Shown: positions 35,172-43,099 of the stretch, piece by piece
Layout of the letters: every line of letters begins with the position of its first letter
Numbering within the stretch: the first letter of the stretch is position 1
Assembly: GCF_947504215.1 (NCBI RefSeq)
Contig: NZ_CANNGO010000009.1
Location: 1-64,000 of the forward strand
Length of the DNA: 64,000 nucleotides
Direction: 5' to 3'
DNA from: an uncultured Ruegeria sp.
GTDB taxonomy: Bacteria; Pseudomonadota; Alphaproteobacteria; Rhodobacterales; Rhodobacteraceae
Program-made: the position numbers and the translations under genes
Notes under the pieces: model-generated
The model's database searches: none
The model's input: only the letters and a program-made list of their open reading frames with translations
What the model was told of the DNA's origin: nothing

Positions 35172-35664
35172 TGCGGCAGGTTAGCCGCCAGGTGTTGAAG
35201 AGCAAAGTCCGATATACGCGGCGTGCAGCAGGGCACGTGCTGCCTCAACGGGTTTGGGTATCCCAAAAGGCGCATACTGATATCTCTCGTTGCTGCTTCA
35301 AACCTGCCGATACACCGCTTCAGTCCGATGTGGAGGATTTTGGATTGAGAGGGCCCGGCAATTCATATCAGATTGATATTAATGAAAATTGACGGCCAAA
35401 GTTCACCGAATTGCAATTTTCTTCGTCCAGTGAGTTTCATCAAACCGAATATTTGTTTCGGGAATACCGGATATTCGTAAATTCGGGCAAGACACTCTTG
35501 ATGGCTTTGGCATCCACATGTTTCAATTTCTGTGCTTGGCAGGCAAACGGGCTGCAAGCAACAAACAAAACAGAGAACACAAGTGTTTTCGACATAACCA
35601 AAGCGCCCTACGGTTCTGACCGACCGAAAGTGAGCGCTGCACAAGTCCAACGTGGAGAACTCGA
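35172..35664. other. 493-base intergenic region before the betaine-type ABC operon
   Basis: No convincing gene is seen. Two inverted repeats stand out: ATATCAGATTGATAT (35365-35379, perfect 6-bp arms) and CGAATAT-N18-ATATTCG (35446-35477, perfect 7-bp arms). Both lie in AT-rich sequence and are candidate operators for the transporter operon. A GGAG site precedes the start of the binding-protein gene. An open frame at 35411-35668 lacks coding character. Confidence 0.5.
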
Positions 35665-36615
35665 ATGAACAAAATTTCGATGCTATTGGGTGGCGCATCT
35701 GTTGCGATCGCCATGCCGGCATTTGCGGCTGATATTGTAATTGGTGTGCCCAACTGGCCGTCGGTAAATGCAACGGCGCATATCCTCAAGGTCGCGATTG
35801 AAGAGAACCTTGGCCTGGAAGTAGAGCTTCAGAACGGTACGAACCCGATTGTTTTCGAAGCTATGGATTCAGGGGCGATGCATGTGCACCCTGAGGTCTG
35901 GATGCCAAATCAGCAAAACCTGCACGATACCTACGTCAAAGACAAAGGCACGGTGACGTTCAACGGCAATGGTGTCGAAGCGTTCCAGGGTATGTGTGTG
36001 GACAAAGCCACTGCTGAGGCCAACGGGATCACGTCGATTGATGACCTGACAAACCCGGATATTGCGGCTCTGTTCGACAGCAATGGGGACGGTCAGGGTG
36101 AATTGTGGATTGGCGCGCCTGGATGGGCGTCAACCAATGTCGAAAAAGTGCGCGCGAAGTCCTACGGCTATGATCAGGTTTTCGAACTCACCGAGATTGA
36201 TGAAACGGTTGCTTATGCCAATCTCGACAATGCGATCAAGGCTGGGGATGCATGGGTCGGCTTTTGCTACACCCCACACTACGTGTTCGAATTGCATGAC
36301 CTGCAAGTCTTGGAAGAACCAGCATATGACGCGGCCAAGTGGAATGTGATTCAGCCGACGGATGATCCGGATTGGTTGGCCAAATCTGATGCGGGCGTCG
36401 CCTGGGATCTGGCGTATCTGCATCTGCACTATGCGAAGTCGCTTGAAGAAGAGTACCCGCAAGTCGCCACTATGTTGGCAAACATGAAACTTGATACCGA
36501 TACAGTATCAGCCATGACCTATGCTCTGGTGATCGATGGCAAAGAACCATTGGCATACGCGCAGGAATGGGTCGGAGCAAACGAAGATGCCGTTCTGGGT
36601 TGGATGTCTGAGTGA
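35665..36615 (+). CDS. Betaine-type ABC transporter substrate-binding protein (ProX/OpuAC)
   Basis: This 316-residue periplasmic protein has a signal peptide (MNKISMLLGGASVAIAMPAF, cleavage after AFA near residue 21). The OpuAC fold is seen from DIVIGVPNWPSVNATAHILK, with EAMDSGAMHVHPEVWMPNQQ, GAPGWASTNVEKVRAKSYGY and GDAWVGFCYTPHYVFE. Tryptophans and tyrosines in these segments are the kind that cage quaternary ammonium groups. The ligand could be glycine betaine, choline, proline betaine or another onium compound. A stem-loop separates it from the ATPase gene. Confidence 0.88.
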   Translation: MNKISMLLGGASVAIAMPAFAADIVIGVPNWPSVNATAHILKVAIEENLGLEVELQNGTNPIVFEAMDSGAMHVHPEVWMPNQQNLHDTYVKDKGTVTFNGNGVEAFQGMCVDKATAEANGITSIDDLTNPDIAALFDSNGDGQGELWIGAPGWASTNVEKVRAKSYGYDQVFELTEIDETVAYANLDNAIKAGDAWVGFCYTPHYVFELHDLQVLEEPAYDAAKWNVIQPTDDPDWLAKSDAGVAWDLAYLHLHYAKSLEEEYPQVATMLANMKLDTDTVSAMTYALVIDGKEPLAYAQEWVGANEDAVLGWMSE

Positions 36616-36644
36616 TCATACCTGATCAGAACTGAAACAGATTC

Positions 36645-36670
36645 AGGCCGCCGGACGTAACCGGCGGCCT
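36645..36670 (+). other. Intergenic stem-loop between binding-protein and ATPase genes
   Basis: AGGCCGCCGG and CCGGCGGCCT form a perfect 10-bp stem with a 6-base loop. No U-tract follows, so it is more likely an mRNA-stabilising or attenuating element giving excess binding protein than a full terminator. Confidence 0.6.
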
Positions 36671-36692
36671 GTTGTGCATCAAAGGGACAAGT

Positions 36693-37730
36693 ATGACCGA
36701 AACAGTCGTGAAGCTCACCGATGTCTGGAAGATATTCGGGGCGCGCACCGAAGAAGCCATGGCCGCCGTTCGAAGTGAAGGCATTGGAAAGCCCGAAGTT
36801 CTGGAAAGATTCAACTGTGTCGTCGGCGTTCAGGGCGCCACGTTCGAAGTGCCAAGGGGCGAGATTTTCTGTATCATGGGGTTGTCGGGCTCTGGCAAGT
36901 CCACTCTGGTCCGACATGTGAACCGGCTGATCGAGCCGACAGCGGGGAAGATCGAAATTCTCGGCCATGATGTCTCGAAAATATCAGAGGCAGAGCTTCG
37001 ACGTATTCGTGCCCAGCAGATCGGAATGGTTTTTCAACACATGGCATTGATGCCGCATCGCTCGGTGCGGGATAATGTGGCGTATCCGCTTGAAATTCGT
37101 AAGGTTCCGAAATCAAAAAGATGGGCCGTTTCTGATCATGCGTTGGGATTGGTTGATCTGACGGGTTATGAAGATCGGCTGCCCAAGGAATTGTCTGGTG
37201 GGATGCAGCAACGTGTGGGGATTGCACGCGCGCTGGCATCGGACCCTGAAATTCTATTGATGGATGAGCCCTTCTCGGCGCTTGATCCGTTGATCCGATT
37301 GCAACTGCAGGATCAGTTCAAGGCTCTGGTCGCTCAGCTAAAGAAGACAACGCTGTTTATCACGCACGATCTGGACGAAGCCATTCGCATTGGACACCGG
37401 ATTGCGATCATGAAGGACGGTGTCATTGTGCAGATCGGCACGCCGGAAGATATCGTGATGAATCCGGCGGACGACTATGTTCGCGAATTTGTGCAGGGAA
37501 TATCGAAGCTGAAGCTTGTTAAGGCGCATTCGATCATGGCGCCGATGGACAGTTATTCCGGCTCGCTGGATGGTGCGCCCAGGGCAGATGAAGGGGCCGA
37601 TCTGGACCAGCTTATCGACCTTGCGGTTGATACGGATATGCCGGTGGTCATAACCGATGCAGGCCAGGACGTAGGTGTTGTGACCAAACCACGACTGTTG
37701 CGCGGAATCCAAGGGGGCAAAAATGACTGA
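36693..37730 (+). CDS. Betaine-type ABC transporter ATPase (ProV/OpuAA)
   Basis: This 345-residue ATPase has the N-terminal extension of quaternary-amine importers (VVKLTDVWKIFGARTEEAMA), Walker A GLSGSGKST, Q-loop FQHMALMPHRSV, signature ELSGGMQQRVGIARAL, Walker B ILLMDEPFSALDPL and switch His in LFITHDLDEAIRIGHR. The C-terminal regulatory part is short and contains only a CBS-like remnant (DTDMPVVITDAGQDVGVVTK), where full ProV/OpuAA carry two CBS modules. The start MTETVVK is preferred; the frame opens seven codons earlier. It overlaps the permease gene by 8 bases. Confidence 0.92.
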   Translation: MTETVVKLTDVWKIFGARTEEAMAAVRSEGIGKPEVLERFNCVVGVQGATFEVPRGEIFCIMGLSGSGKSTLVRHVNRLIEPTAGKIEILGHDVSKISEAELRRIRAQQIGMVFQHMALMPHRSVRDNVAYPLEIRKVPKSKRWAVSDHALGLVDLTGYEDRLPKELSGGMQQRVGIARALASDPEILLMDEPFSALDPLIRLQLQDQFKALVAQLKKTTLFITHDLDEAIRIGHRIAIMKDGVIVQIGTPEDIVMNPADDYVREFVQGISKLKLVKAHSIMAPMDSYSGSLDGAPRADEGADLDQLIDLAVDTDMPVVITDAGQDVGVVTKPRLLRGIQGGKND

Positions 37731-39312
37731 TACAACAAGTGAAATCCAGGTCACAGCTGCCTCGGATATCGAAGTCGATCGCGAAGCGCTGGACCGTTCT
37801 ATCCATGAATTTGCAGGTCCCAACGGGGACTATTACGTCAATGCGTTTCACAAGATTCATGATGCCACCAGTGCAGTTCCCAATACTTTCAACAAATGGG
37901 CTGCGGTCCTCGGTCCGTTTTGGTCTGCGTCTCGGGCGATTTGGGGAATGTTCTGGACGTTCCTGATCCTTGAAATCATCGCGTGGGTTCAGATTGGGCG
38001 TGGTGCCTGGGGAAATCCCGGAGCCGATTTTGCAGAACGGGCGGCGCGTCAGCAGGAGCGGGCAGATGAGCTGTTGGCGCGAGCCGCTGAAGCCACCGAG
38101 AAAGCAGATATAGATCGTTTTTCCAAACTGGCAGAAAACATCCAGAAGGCCGCGGATTCCAGCATGGAAAAAGCGCTGTCCGCACAATCCGAAGCGGTTG
38201 GAATCCTGGTTACAGGGCTTCTGATGCTCTTGGTCTTCAAGCTGGTTCAGGGTTTTTATTCTGATCGGGTGTACGAAAAGCAATATTCCAACTGGCGAAC
38301 TGATCCCCAAAGTACTGAAAGCGGCCGCTCTATGCACAACACGGTTCTTGGTGCTGTTTTGGTCGCCGCAATTGGCCCGCTGATCGTGTACAAATTCACC
38401 GTCAATTCTTCCATGGCCATGCTGGATGCCTTTCCCGAACTGGCAGTGTCAGAGCTGATCTTGGGTGAAGGGAATGGTACGTTATTCTCGGCGCTGGCCT
38501 CTTGGATGGAAGCCCAGATTGATGCCGCCGCCGCCGCTGGCGGGGATGTCTTCGATGGGATCGTGGCAGGTGTTCGATCGGTTCTTGATGCGCTGACCAT
38601 TGCCTTGATCGGATCACCATGGCCGGTTGTCATGCTTGTTATCTGCGTGACAGCATGGCGGGCGGCGGGTCCACGCGTGGCAATCTTCACAGCCTCTTCC
38701 TTGGCCTACATCGCACTGCTGGGATATTGGGAAGTCGCCATGGAGACGGTCGCCCTGGTCGGAGCCGCGGTATTTTTATGTGTTGTCTTCGGGATCCCGC
38801 TGGGGATCTGGTTTGGGAAATCCAAACGCGCGTACCGAGCGGCGGAACCGGTATTGGATCTGATGCAGACGCTTCCGGCCTTTGTGTATCTGATCCCGAT
38901 TATCGCGTTTTTCGGAACCGGAAACCCGCCGGGAATTTTGGCCACGATCATCTTCGGTATGCCACCGGTCATACGATTGACCGCGTTGGGTATGCGCGGG
39001 GTGCCAGACAGTATCAAAGAGGCGGCCGTAGCCTTTGGCGCATCCAAGTGGCAGTTACTGAAAGATGTTGAAATACCGCTTGCCCTGCCATCGATCATGA
39101 CCGGCGTGAATCAGACCATTCTAATGTGTCTGTCTATGGTCGTTATCATCTCGCTGATCGGCGGCGGAGGACTTGGCAAGGAAATCCTTGAAGCGCTGCA
39201 ATATGCGGCCAAGGGACCCGGCTTGCTGGGTGGTTTTGCAATCCTGTTCCTCGCCATGGTGATGGACCGGATCGTGCAAGGCGCATTCAGGCGCGAAGAC
39301 GAAAAAATCTAA
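37723..39312 (+). CDS. Betaine-type ABC transporter permease with long N-terminal extension (ProW type)
   Basis: At 529 residues this is much longer than typical ProW (about 350) or OpuAB (about 280). The permease core is in the C-terminal half, with the EAA loop VPDSIKEAAVAFGASKWQLL and DVEIPLALPSIMTGVNQTIL. The N-terminal 200 residues have a W-rich membrane segment at about 68-92 (GPFWSASRAIWGMFWTFLIL), a likely coiled coil at about 102-155 (RQQERADELLARAAEATEKA) and another membrane segment at about 157-178. The first segment faintly resembles DUF2628-type domains. The extension may sense the membrane or recruit a partner; its function is unknown. Confidence 0.88.
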   Translation: MTDTTSEIQVTAASDIEVDREALDRSIHEFAGPNGDYYVNAFHKIHDATSAVPNTFNKWAAVLGPFWSASRAIWGMFWTFLILEIIAWVQIGRGAWGNPGADFAERAARQQERADELLARAAEATEKADIDRFSKLAENIQKAADSSMEKALSAQSEAVGILVTGLLMLLVFKLVQGFYSDRVYEKQYSNWRTDPQSTESGRSMHNTVLGAVLVAAIGPLIVYKFTVNSSMAMLDAFPELAVSELILGEGNGTLFSALASWMEAQIDAAAAAGGDVFDGIVAGVRSVLDALTIALIGSPWPVVMLVICVTAWRAAGPRVAIFTASSLAYIALLGYWEVAMETVALVGAAVFLCVVFGIPLGIWFGKSKRAYRAAEPVLDLMQTLPAFVYLIPIIAFFGTGNPPGILATIIFGMPPVIRLTALGMRGVPDSIKEAAVAFGASKWQLLKDVEIPLALPSIMTGVNQTILMCLSMVVIISLIGGGGLGKEILEALQYAAKGPGLLGGFAILFLAMVMDRIVQGAFRREDEKI

Positions 39313-39319
39313 AATGCTC

Positions 39320-39350
39320 TGCGCCTCCGGACTTCTCCGGGGGCGCATTT
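39320..39350 (+). terminator. Stem-loop after the permease gene
   Basis: An 11-bp stem with one G-T type mismatch and a 6-base loop lies 7 bases after the stop, followed by TTTGATTT. It could act as a weak terminator between the transporter and the ureohydrolase gene. Confidence 0.45.
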
Positions 39351-39370
39351 GATTTCTGCTGAGACCAATC

Positions 39371-40351
39371 ATGACTGATCGTTACGAAAAATCCATGATG
39401 GACAATCTTTATTGGTGGGGTGTGCCCACCTTGTTCAGATGCCCTCATGTAGGCCCTGAAGATCAGCACATTGCGCTGGTCGGGGTTCCACACTCAACTG
39501 GAAACGGCACGACCGAGCGCGACCAGCATTTGGGGCCCAGGGCTTTACGCCATGTCTCTGCCGTACAGCGCAGGGTTCACTCGCTGTTCCGAATCGATCC
39601 TTGGAACAATGCCCGGATTGCGGATGTGGGGGATGTCCCTTTTCCGCGTGCCAATGACAACGAAGACTGCATCGAACGTATCACAGCCTTCTACAAGGAT
39701 ATCGACGCGGCGGGCGCGCGCCCTGTTTCCATCGGTGGGGATCACTCGATTACGGGCGGGATTGTTCAGGCGCTTGGAGGGGGCAGTCTTGCCGGTGGCG
39801 AGCCGGTCAGCTTTCTGCATTTTGACGCCCATACGGATGTGTTTACCAAGGTCGACCACTTCCTGGGTGCCAAAAAGTCTGCGGCGCATTGGGGGGCTTA
39901 CTTGGCCGACCAAGGCCAGGTTGATCCAACCCGTTCCATGCAGATTGGATTACGAGGTCACCCGCGCAGTTTGGATTGGCTGCAACCGTCATATGACTAC
40001 GGATACAACATCGTGACTATGCGGGAATTCCGTCAGCGCGGTTTGGAAGATGTCATCGCGCAAACGCGCGAGGTTCTGGGCGACCGACCCGTGTACATTA
40101 CGTTTGATCTGGATTGCCTTGATCCGACGGTGGCGCCAGCGGTGTCAAATCTGGAGCCCGGCGAGAAAGGCTTTGATATCGATGAAGCGGTTGGTTTGCT
40201 GCGCGCGGCGCGGGGCCTGAACATCGTCGGAGGAGACGTTGTGTGTATGATGCCCACCAAGGACAGCCCCAACAATATCACGGCGCTGACCGCTGCCGCC
40301 GTCATGTTCGAGATGATTTCGATGATCGCCGAAAATGTAAGCGCTAATTAG
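39371..40351 (+). CDS. Ureohydrolase-family protein (agmatinase-like) 1
   Basis: This 326-residue arginase/agmatinase-fold hydrolase keeps the binuclear metal ligands: His in SIGGDHSITGG, DxHxD in FLHFDAHTDVF and DxD in TFDLDCLDPTVAP. The segment that is HGTxFRRA in true agmatinases is changed to AAHWGAYLADQG, so the substrate is probably not agmatine. Relatives hydrolyse guanidinobutyrate, guanidinopropionate, proclavaminate or guanidine, releasing urea. The gene follows the betaine-type transporter on the same strand and converges on the second ureohydrolase with an 8-base overlap. Confidence 0.8.
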   Translation: MTDRYEKSMMDNLYWWGVPTLFRCPHVGPEDQHIALVGVPHSTGNGTTERDQHLGPRALRHVSAVQRRVHSLFRIDPWNNARIADVGDVPFPRANDNEDCIERITAFYKDIDAAGARPVSIGGDHSITGGIVQALGGGSLAGGEPVSFLHFDAHTDVFTKVDHFLGAKKSAAHWGAYLADQGQVDPTRSMQIGLRGHPRSLDWLQPSYDYGYNIVTMREFRQRGLEDVIAQTREVLGDRPVYITFDLDCLDPTVAPAVSNLEPGEKGFDIDEAVGLLRAARGLNIVGGDVVCMMPTKDSPNNITALTAAAVMFEMISMIAENVSAN

Positions 40352-41318
40352 GGCGGCGAGTATCCACGGACTGCGCCAGCACGCATAGCAATTCGAACAT
40401 CAACGAGATACCAAGCCACGCTGTGCTACCGCTGGGATCAAACGGGGGGGACACCTCAACCAGGTCTGCACCGACCAGATTCAGCCCGGACATCTTGCGA
40501 ATAACCTGCTGGGCCTGAAAACTGTTGGGCCCGCCAATCTCTGGCGTTCCGGTGCCCGGAGCGTAGGTCGGGTCGACAAAATCGATATCATAGGTGCAGT
40601 AGCAAGGCGCGGACCCGACAATGCGCCGTACTTCGGCCATGACGTCGTCGATGCCCCTGTCAAACAGTTCTTCTATACGGATGATGCGAATACCTTGGGC
40701 CTCACCCCATTCGATATCTTCGGTATTGTAGGCGGTTCCGCGAATGCCAACCTGCACAAAGCGTTTGGGGTCAACCAGCCCTTCTTCAACCGCGCGCCTG
40801 AACGGTGTCCCGTGGGTGAATTTGTGCCCGCCAAAGTAGCTGTCAAACAGGTCTGTGTGACTGTCGAACTGGATCAGCCCCAATGGTCCCGACGCCGCCA
40901 GAGCGCGCAGAACGGGCAGGGTTGTCAGATGATCACCACCAGCGGTCAGCGGAGTGATACCCTTGTCGCACAGCCCGGCATAGAATTCCGTTACGCGCCC
41001 AAGTGTATCGTCGATGTCCACCGGGTTGGGTGCGACGTCACCCAAATCTGCGCAGTTGATCAGGTCGAACGGGCTAACACCTGTGACGGGGTTCATGGCC
41101 CGGATCATTGTTGAAAAATCGCGCAATTGCCGTGGTCCGTGGCGCGCGCCGGGCCGGTTGGTCGTGCCCCCATCCCAGGGGATTCCGACAATCCCCAGAT
41201 CGACCTCGTTGAACCGCTCATGATCCGGTGTCAGGACGGGCAGGCGCATAAATGTTGGGACACCAGCAAACCGGGCAAGCTCCATCGCCGATACCGGTTG
41301 AAAGAAGGAATTGGCCAT
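40344..41318 (-). CDS. Ureohydrolase-family protein (agmatinase-like) 2
   Basis: This 324-residue ureohydrolase has TAGGDHLTTLPVL, GLIQFDSHTDLFD and CTYDIDFVDPTYAPG as the metal-binding blocks. It retains the canonical KFTHGTPFRRAVEEGLVDPK segment that the other copy lacks, so the two are diverged and unlikely to be redundant. The N-terminus MANSFFQPVSAMELARFAGV fits the family; a longer open frame upstream lacks coding character. It lies 74 bases downstream of the MttB-family gene on the same strand and may be co-transcribed with it. Confidence 0.83.
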   Translation of the reverse strand: MANSFFQPVSAMELARFAGVPTFMRLPVLTPDHERFNEVDLGIVGIPWDGGTTNRPGARHGPRQLRDFSTMIRAMNPVTGVSPFDLINCADLGDVAPNPVDIDDTLGRVTEFYAGLCDKGITPLTAGGDHLTTLPVLRALAASGPLGLIQFDSHTDLFDSYFGGHKFTHGTPFRRAVEEGLVDPKRFVQVGIRGTAYNTEDIEWGEAQGIRIIRIEELFDRGIDDVMAEVRRIVGSAPCYCTYDIDFVDPTYAPGTGTPEIGGPNSFQAQQVIRKMSGLNLVGADLVEVSPPFDPSGSTAWLGISLMFELLCVLAQSVDTRRPN

Positions 41319-41392
41319 GCGTATCTCGTGCCCCTTTTTGCTTCGGCCGACCCTATCGGGTGAACTCCGCAAAGGGAATGATTTTGCGGGCG

Positions 41393-42913
41393 TCAGATCA
41401 GAATGCGATACTTGCTGCGGATTTCGGCATCTTGCGAGGGGGTCAGATATTCGGGGCGATGGGTATCCAAAATTTCGCGCGCCCGGTCGCGTGCAGTGGT
41501 CCAGGCATCCTTGGCGCCGTCCATTTCCCATGTCCTGGGTTCACGGCGGTCCGCTAAGGACGGATAGAAATAGTCCCGCTCCATCGCAGTGTATGTATGC
41601 GGGCTGCCCAGAAAATGCCCGTCTCCCAAAACTGATTGGCAGATAGCTTCAAACCCCAGGTTTTCGGTGTTTACCTCGATCCCGCGCAATGCGCGATAAG
41701 TGTGGGAATGCATCTCATCATCCAGAACAAAGGCTTCGAAACTTGCCCCCAAAAGCGATGCGGTCATACCCGAGCTTTCATAGATCAGATTACCGCCGGC
41801 CAGTGCTGCCGCCAGCGAGGTCATGGCTTTTTCCACGCCGTATTGCGCGTCGATCGCCTTGGCGTCGGTCATCGATGATGCGACGCCAGATGGCAGACCA
41901 AGCCAATTGATGATCTGTGCCGAAGCCGCGTTCAGAATAGCGGTTTCACCACTGCCCCCTGCAAAAGACCCGGTGCGCAGGTCCACGATGAACGGCCAGT
42001 TTGAGAAAACCATCGGAAAACCGGGTTTGATGGCGTTGACCATTACTAGGCTGGCCAGCGTCTCGGCCAGGGATTGCGCCAGGAAACCAGCCAGCGTTGC
42101 TGGTGCGGTCGCGCCGGCCTGAGCCGCGGTGATACAGGACATCGGGATGTTGTGTCTGACACATTCATAAACAACGTCCACCGCATCTTCCCCATACCGC
42201 AAGGGTGAGATGACCGGGCTGATGTGGGCTTTCAGAAAGGGGCGTTCCGAGAACTTGCCCGGACCTCCGGCGGCGATGTCCAGCATGTCCACGATGGGGG
42301 CGACGTGCTCCGCCAGCGTGAAGGATGTTGCGATAGGCTTGGTGGTGTTTCTGACCAACGCGTATACAGTATTCACATCAAGATCGAAAACGTCGGGCAC
42401 ATCGGTGGCAACACAGCATCTGGTGAACCAGCTTACATTGCTAAGCGTGTCTTGCAGGCGTGTGAAATCGTGCAGATCCGCCAGCATTGAAGGTCGATAA
42501 AGGCCGGTATCAAGATCCAGCGTTTGCACGGCAGCCCCACCTGTTCCAAAAAACACACGATCACCACCAACCTCAATCGAACGACTTTCGTCCCGGCCAT
42601 GCAGCACAAAGGTCTTCGCCGCCATGCGAACGGTGTCTTCGACCATGGCCCGCGGAAAAGTGACTCGGTCCTGTTTGCCACCAAGCGCGCCTGCCGCCAG
42701 CAGGTCTTTGCGCAGCCTCTCGGGTACTTCGCCCATCCCCAGAGTTTCAAGTAGTCTCAACGCTGTGTCGTAGATCAGACCAATCTCGGCCTCGGTCAAA
42801 GGCTTGAAGGCTCCACCGATCTGGCCGGGCGAGCATGGGTCAACTTCCGGCTTTGCCGCGCGCTGCACCAATCGGGCTTTCCGCCCGCTTCTTCGGTTGT
42901 TGTCCGACGGCAT
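41393..42913 (-). CDS. MttB-family (trimethylamine methyltransferase-like) protein, non-pyrrolysine
   Basis: This 506-residue TIM-barrel protein belongs to the MttB superfamily (FKPLTEAEIGLIYDTALRLL, FGTGGAAVQTLDLDTGLYRP, KAHISPVISPLRYGEDAV, ITAAQAGATAPATLAGFLAQ, HTYRALRGIEVNTENLGFEA). No in-frame amber codon interrupts it, so it is a non-pyrrolysine member like MtgB, which demethylates quaternary amines to a corrinoid protein. No corrinoid carrier or its reactivase is encoded in the window. The start MPSDNNRRSGRKA has AGGAGAGG upstream. Next to a betaine transporter and a dimethylglycine-dehydrogenase-like gene it probably acts on a methylated amine. Confidence 0.85.
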   Translation of the reverse strand: MPSDNNRRSGRKARLVQRAAKPEVDPCSPGQIGGAFKPLTEAEIGLIYDTALRLLETLGMGEVPERLRKDLLAAGALGGKQDRVTFPRAMVEDTVRMAAKTFVLHGRDESRSIEVGGDRVFFGTGGAAVQTLDLDTGLYRPSMLADLHDFTRLQDTLSNVSWFTRCCVATDVPDVFDLDVNTVYALVRNTTKPIATSFTLAEHVAPIVDMLDIAAGGPGKFSERPFLKAHISPVISPLRYGEDAVDVVYECVRHNIPMSCITAAQAGATAPATLAGFLAQSLAETLASLVMVNAIKPGFPMVFSNWPFIVDLRTGSFAGGSGETAILNAASAQIINWLGLPSGVASSMTDAKAIDAQYGVEKAMTSLAAALAGGNLIYESSGMTASLLGASFEAFVLDDEMHSHTYRALRGIEVNTENLGFEAICQSVLGDGHFLGSPHTYTAMERDYFYPSLADRREPRTWEMDGAKDAWTTARDRAREILDTHRPEYLTPSQDAEIRSKYRILI

Positions 42914-43010
42914 TCTGTGGCCTCTCCTGCCTCGTTTCTGCCAGTACGATAGGCACGACGTTGCCCGACCGGCAAAAGCAGCTGTGAAAATTTCGAAATC
43001 TAAAATCGCA

Positions 43011-43028
43011 GTTTCGATTTTCCGAAAC
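43011..43028. promoter_or_regulatory. Candidate LysR site in the mttB / flavoprotein divergent promoter
   Basis: GTTTCGATTTTCCGAAAC has perfect 6-bp inverted arms. A further TTTCGAAAT lies at 42991-42999. The sequence GTTTCGATTTT-YCGAA recurs upstream of the LysR gene at 45648-45664. Shared occurrence at both promoters suggests one regulator for both. Confidence 0.55.
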
Positions 43029-43099
43029 CGGCAATTGCCGCGTTGCCGAAGGGTAAGGTTTGTTCCCAAGACTAAGCAAAACGAACGGGGACGGTTTAG

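Noticed and set aside
35411..35668. 85-codon open frame ending in an ATGA with the betaine-type binding-protein start
   Set aside because: No ribosome site, no signal or domain, composition unlike neighbouring genes, and it runs across palindromes that look regulatory.
41393..42913. Pyrrolysine-containing MttB
   Set aside because: No in-frame TAG interrupts the gene, and no pyl genes are present.
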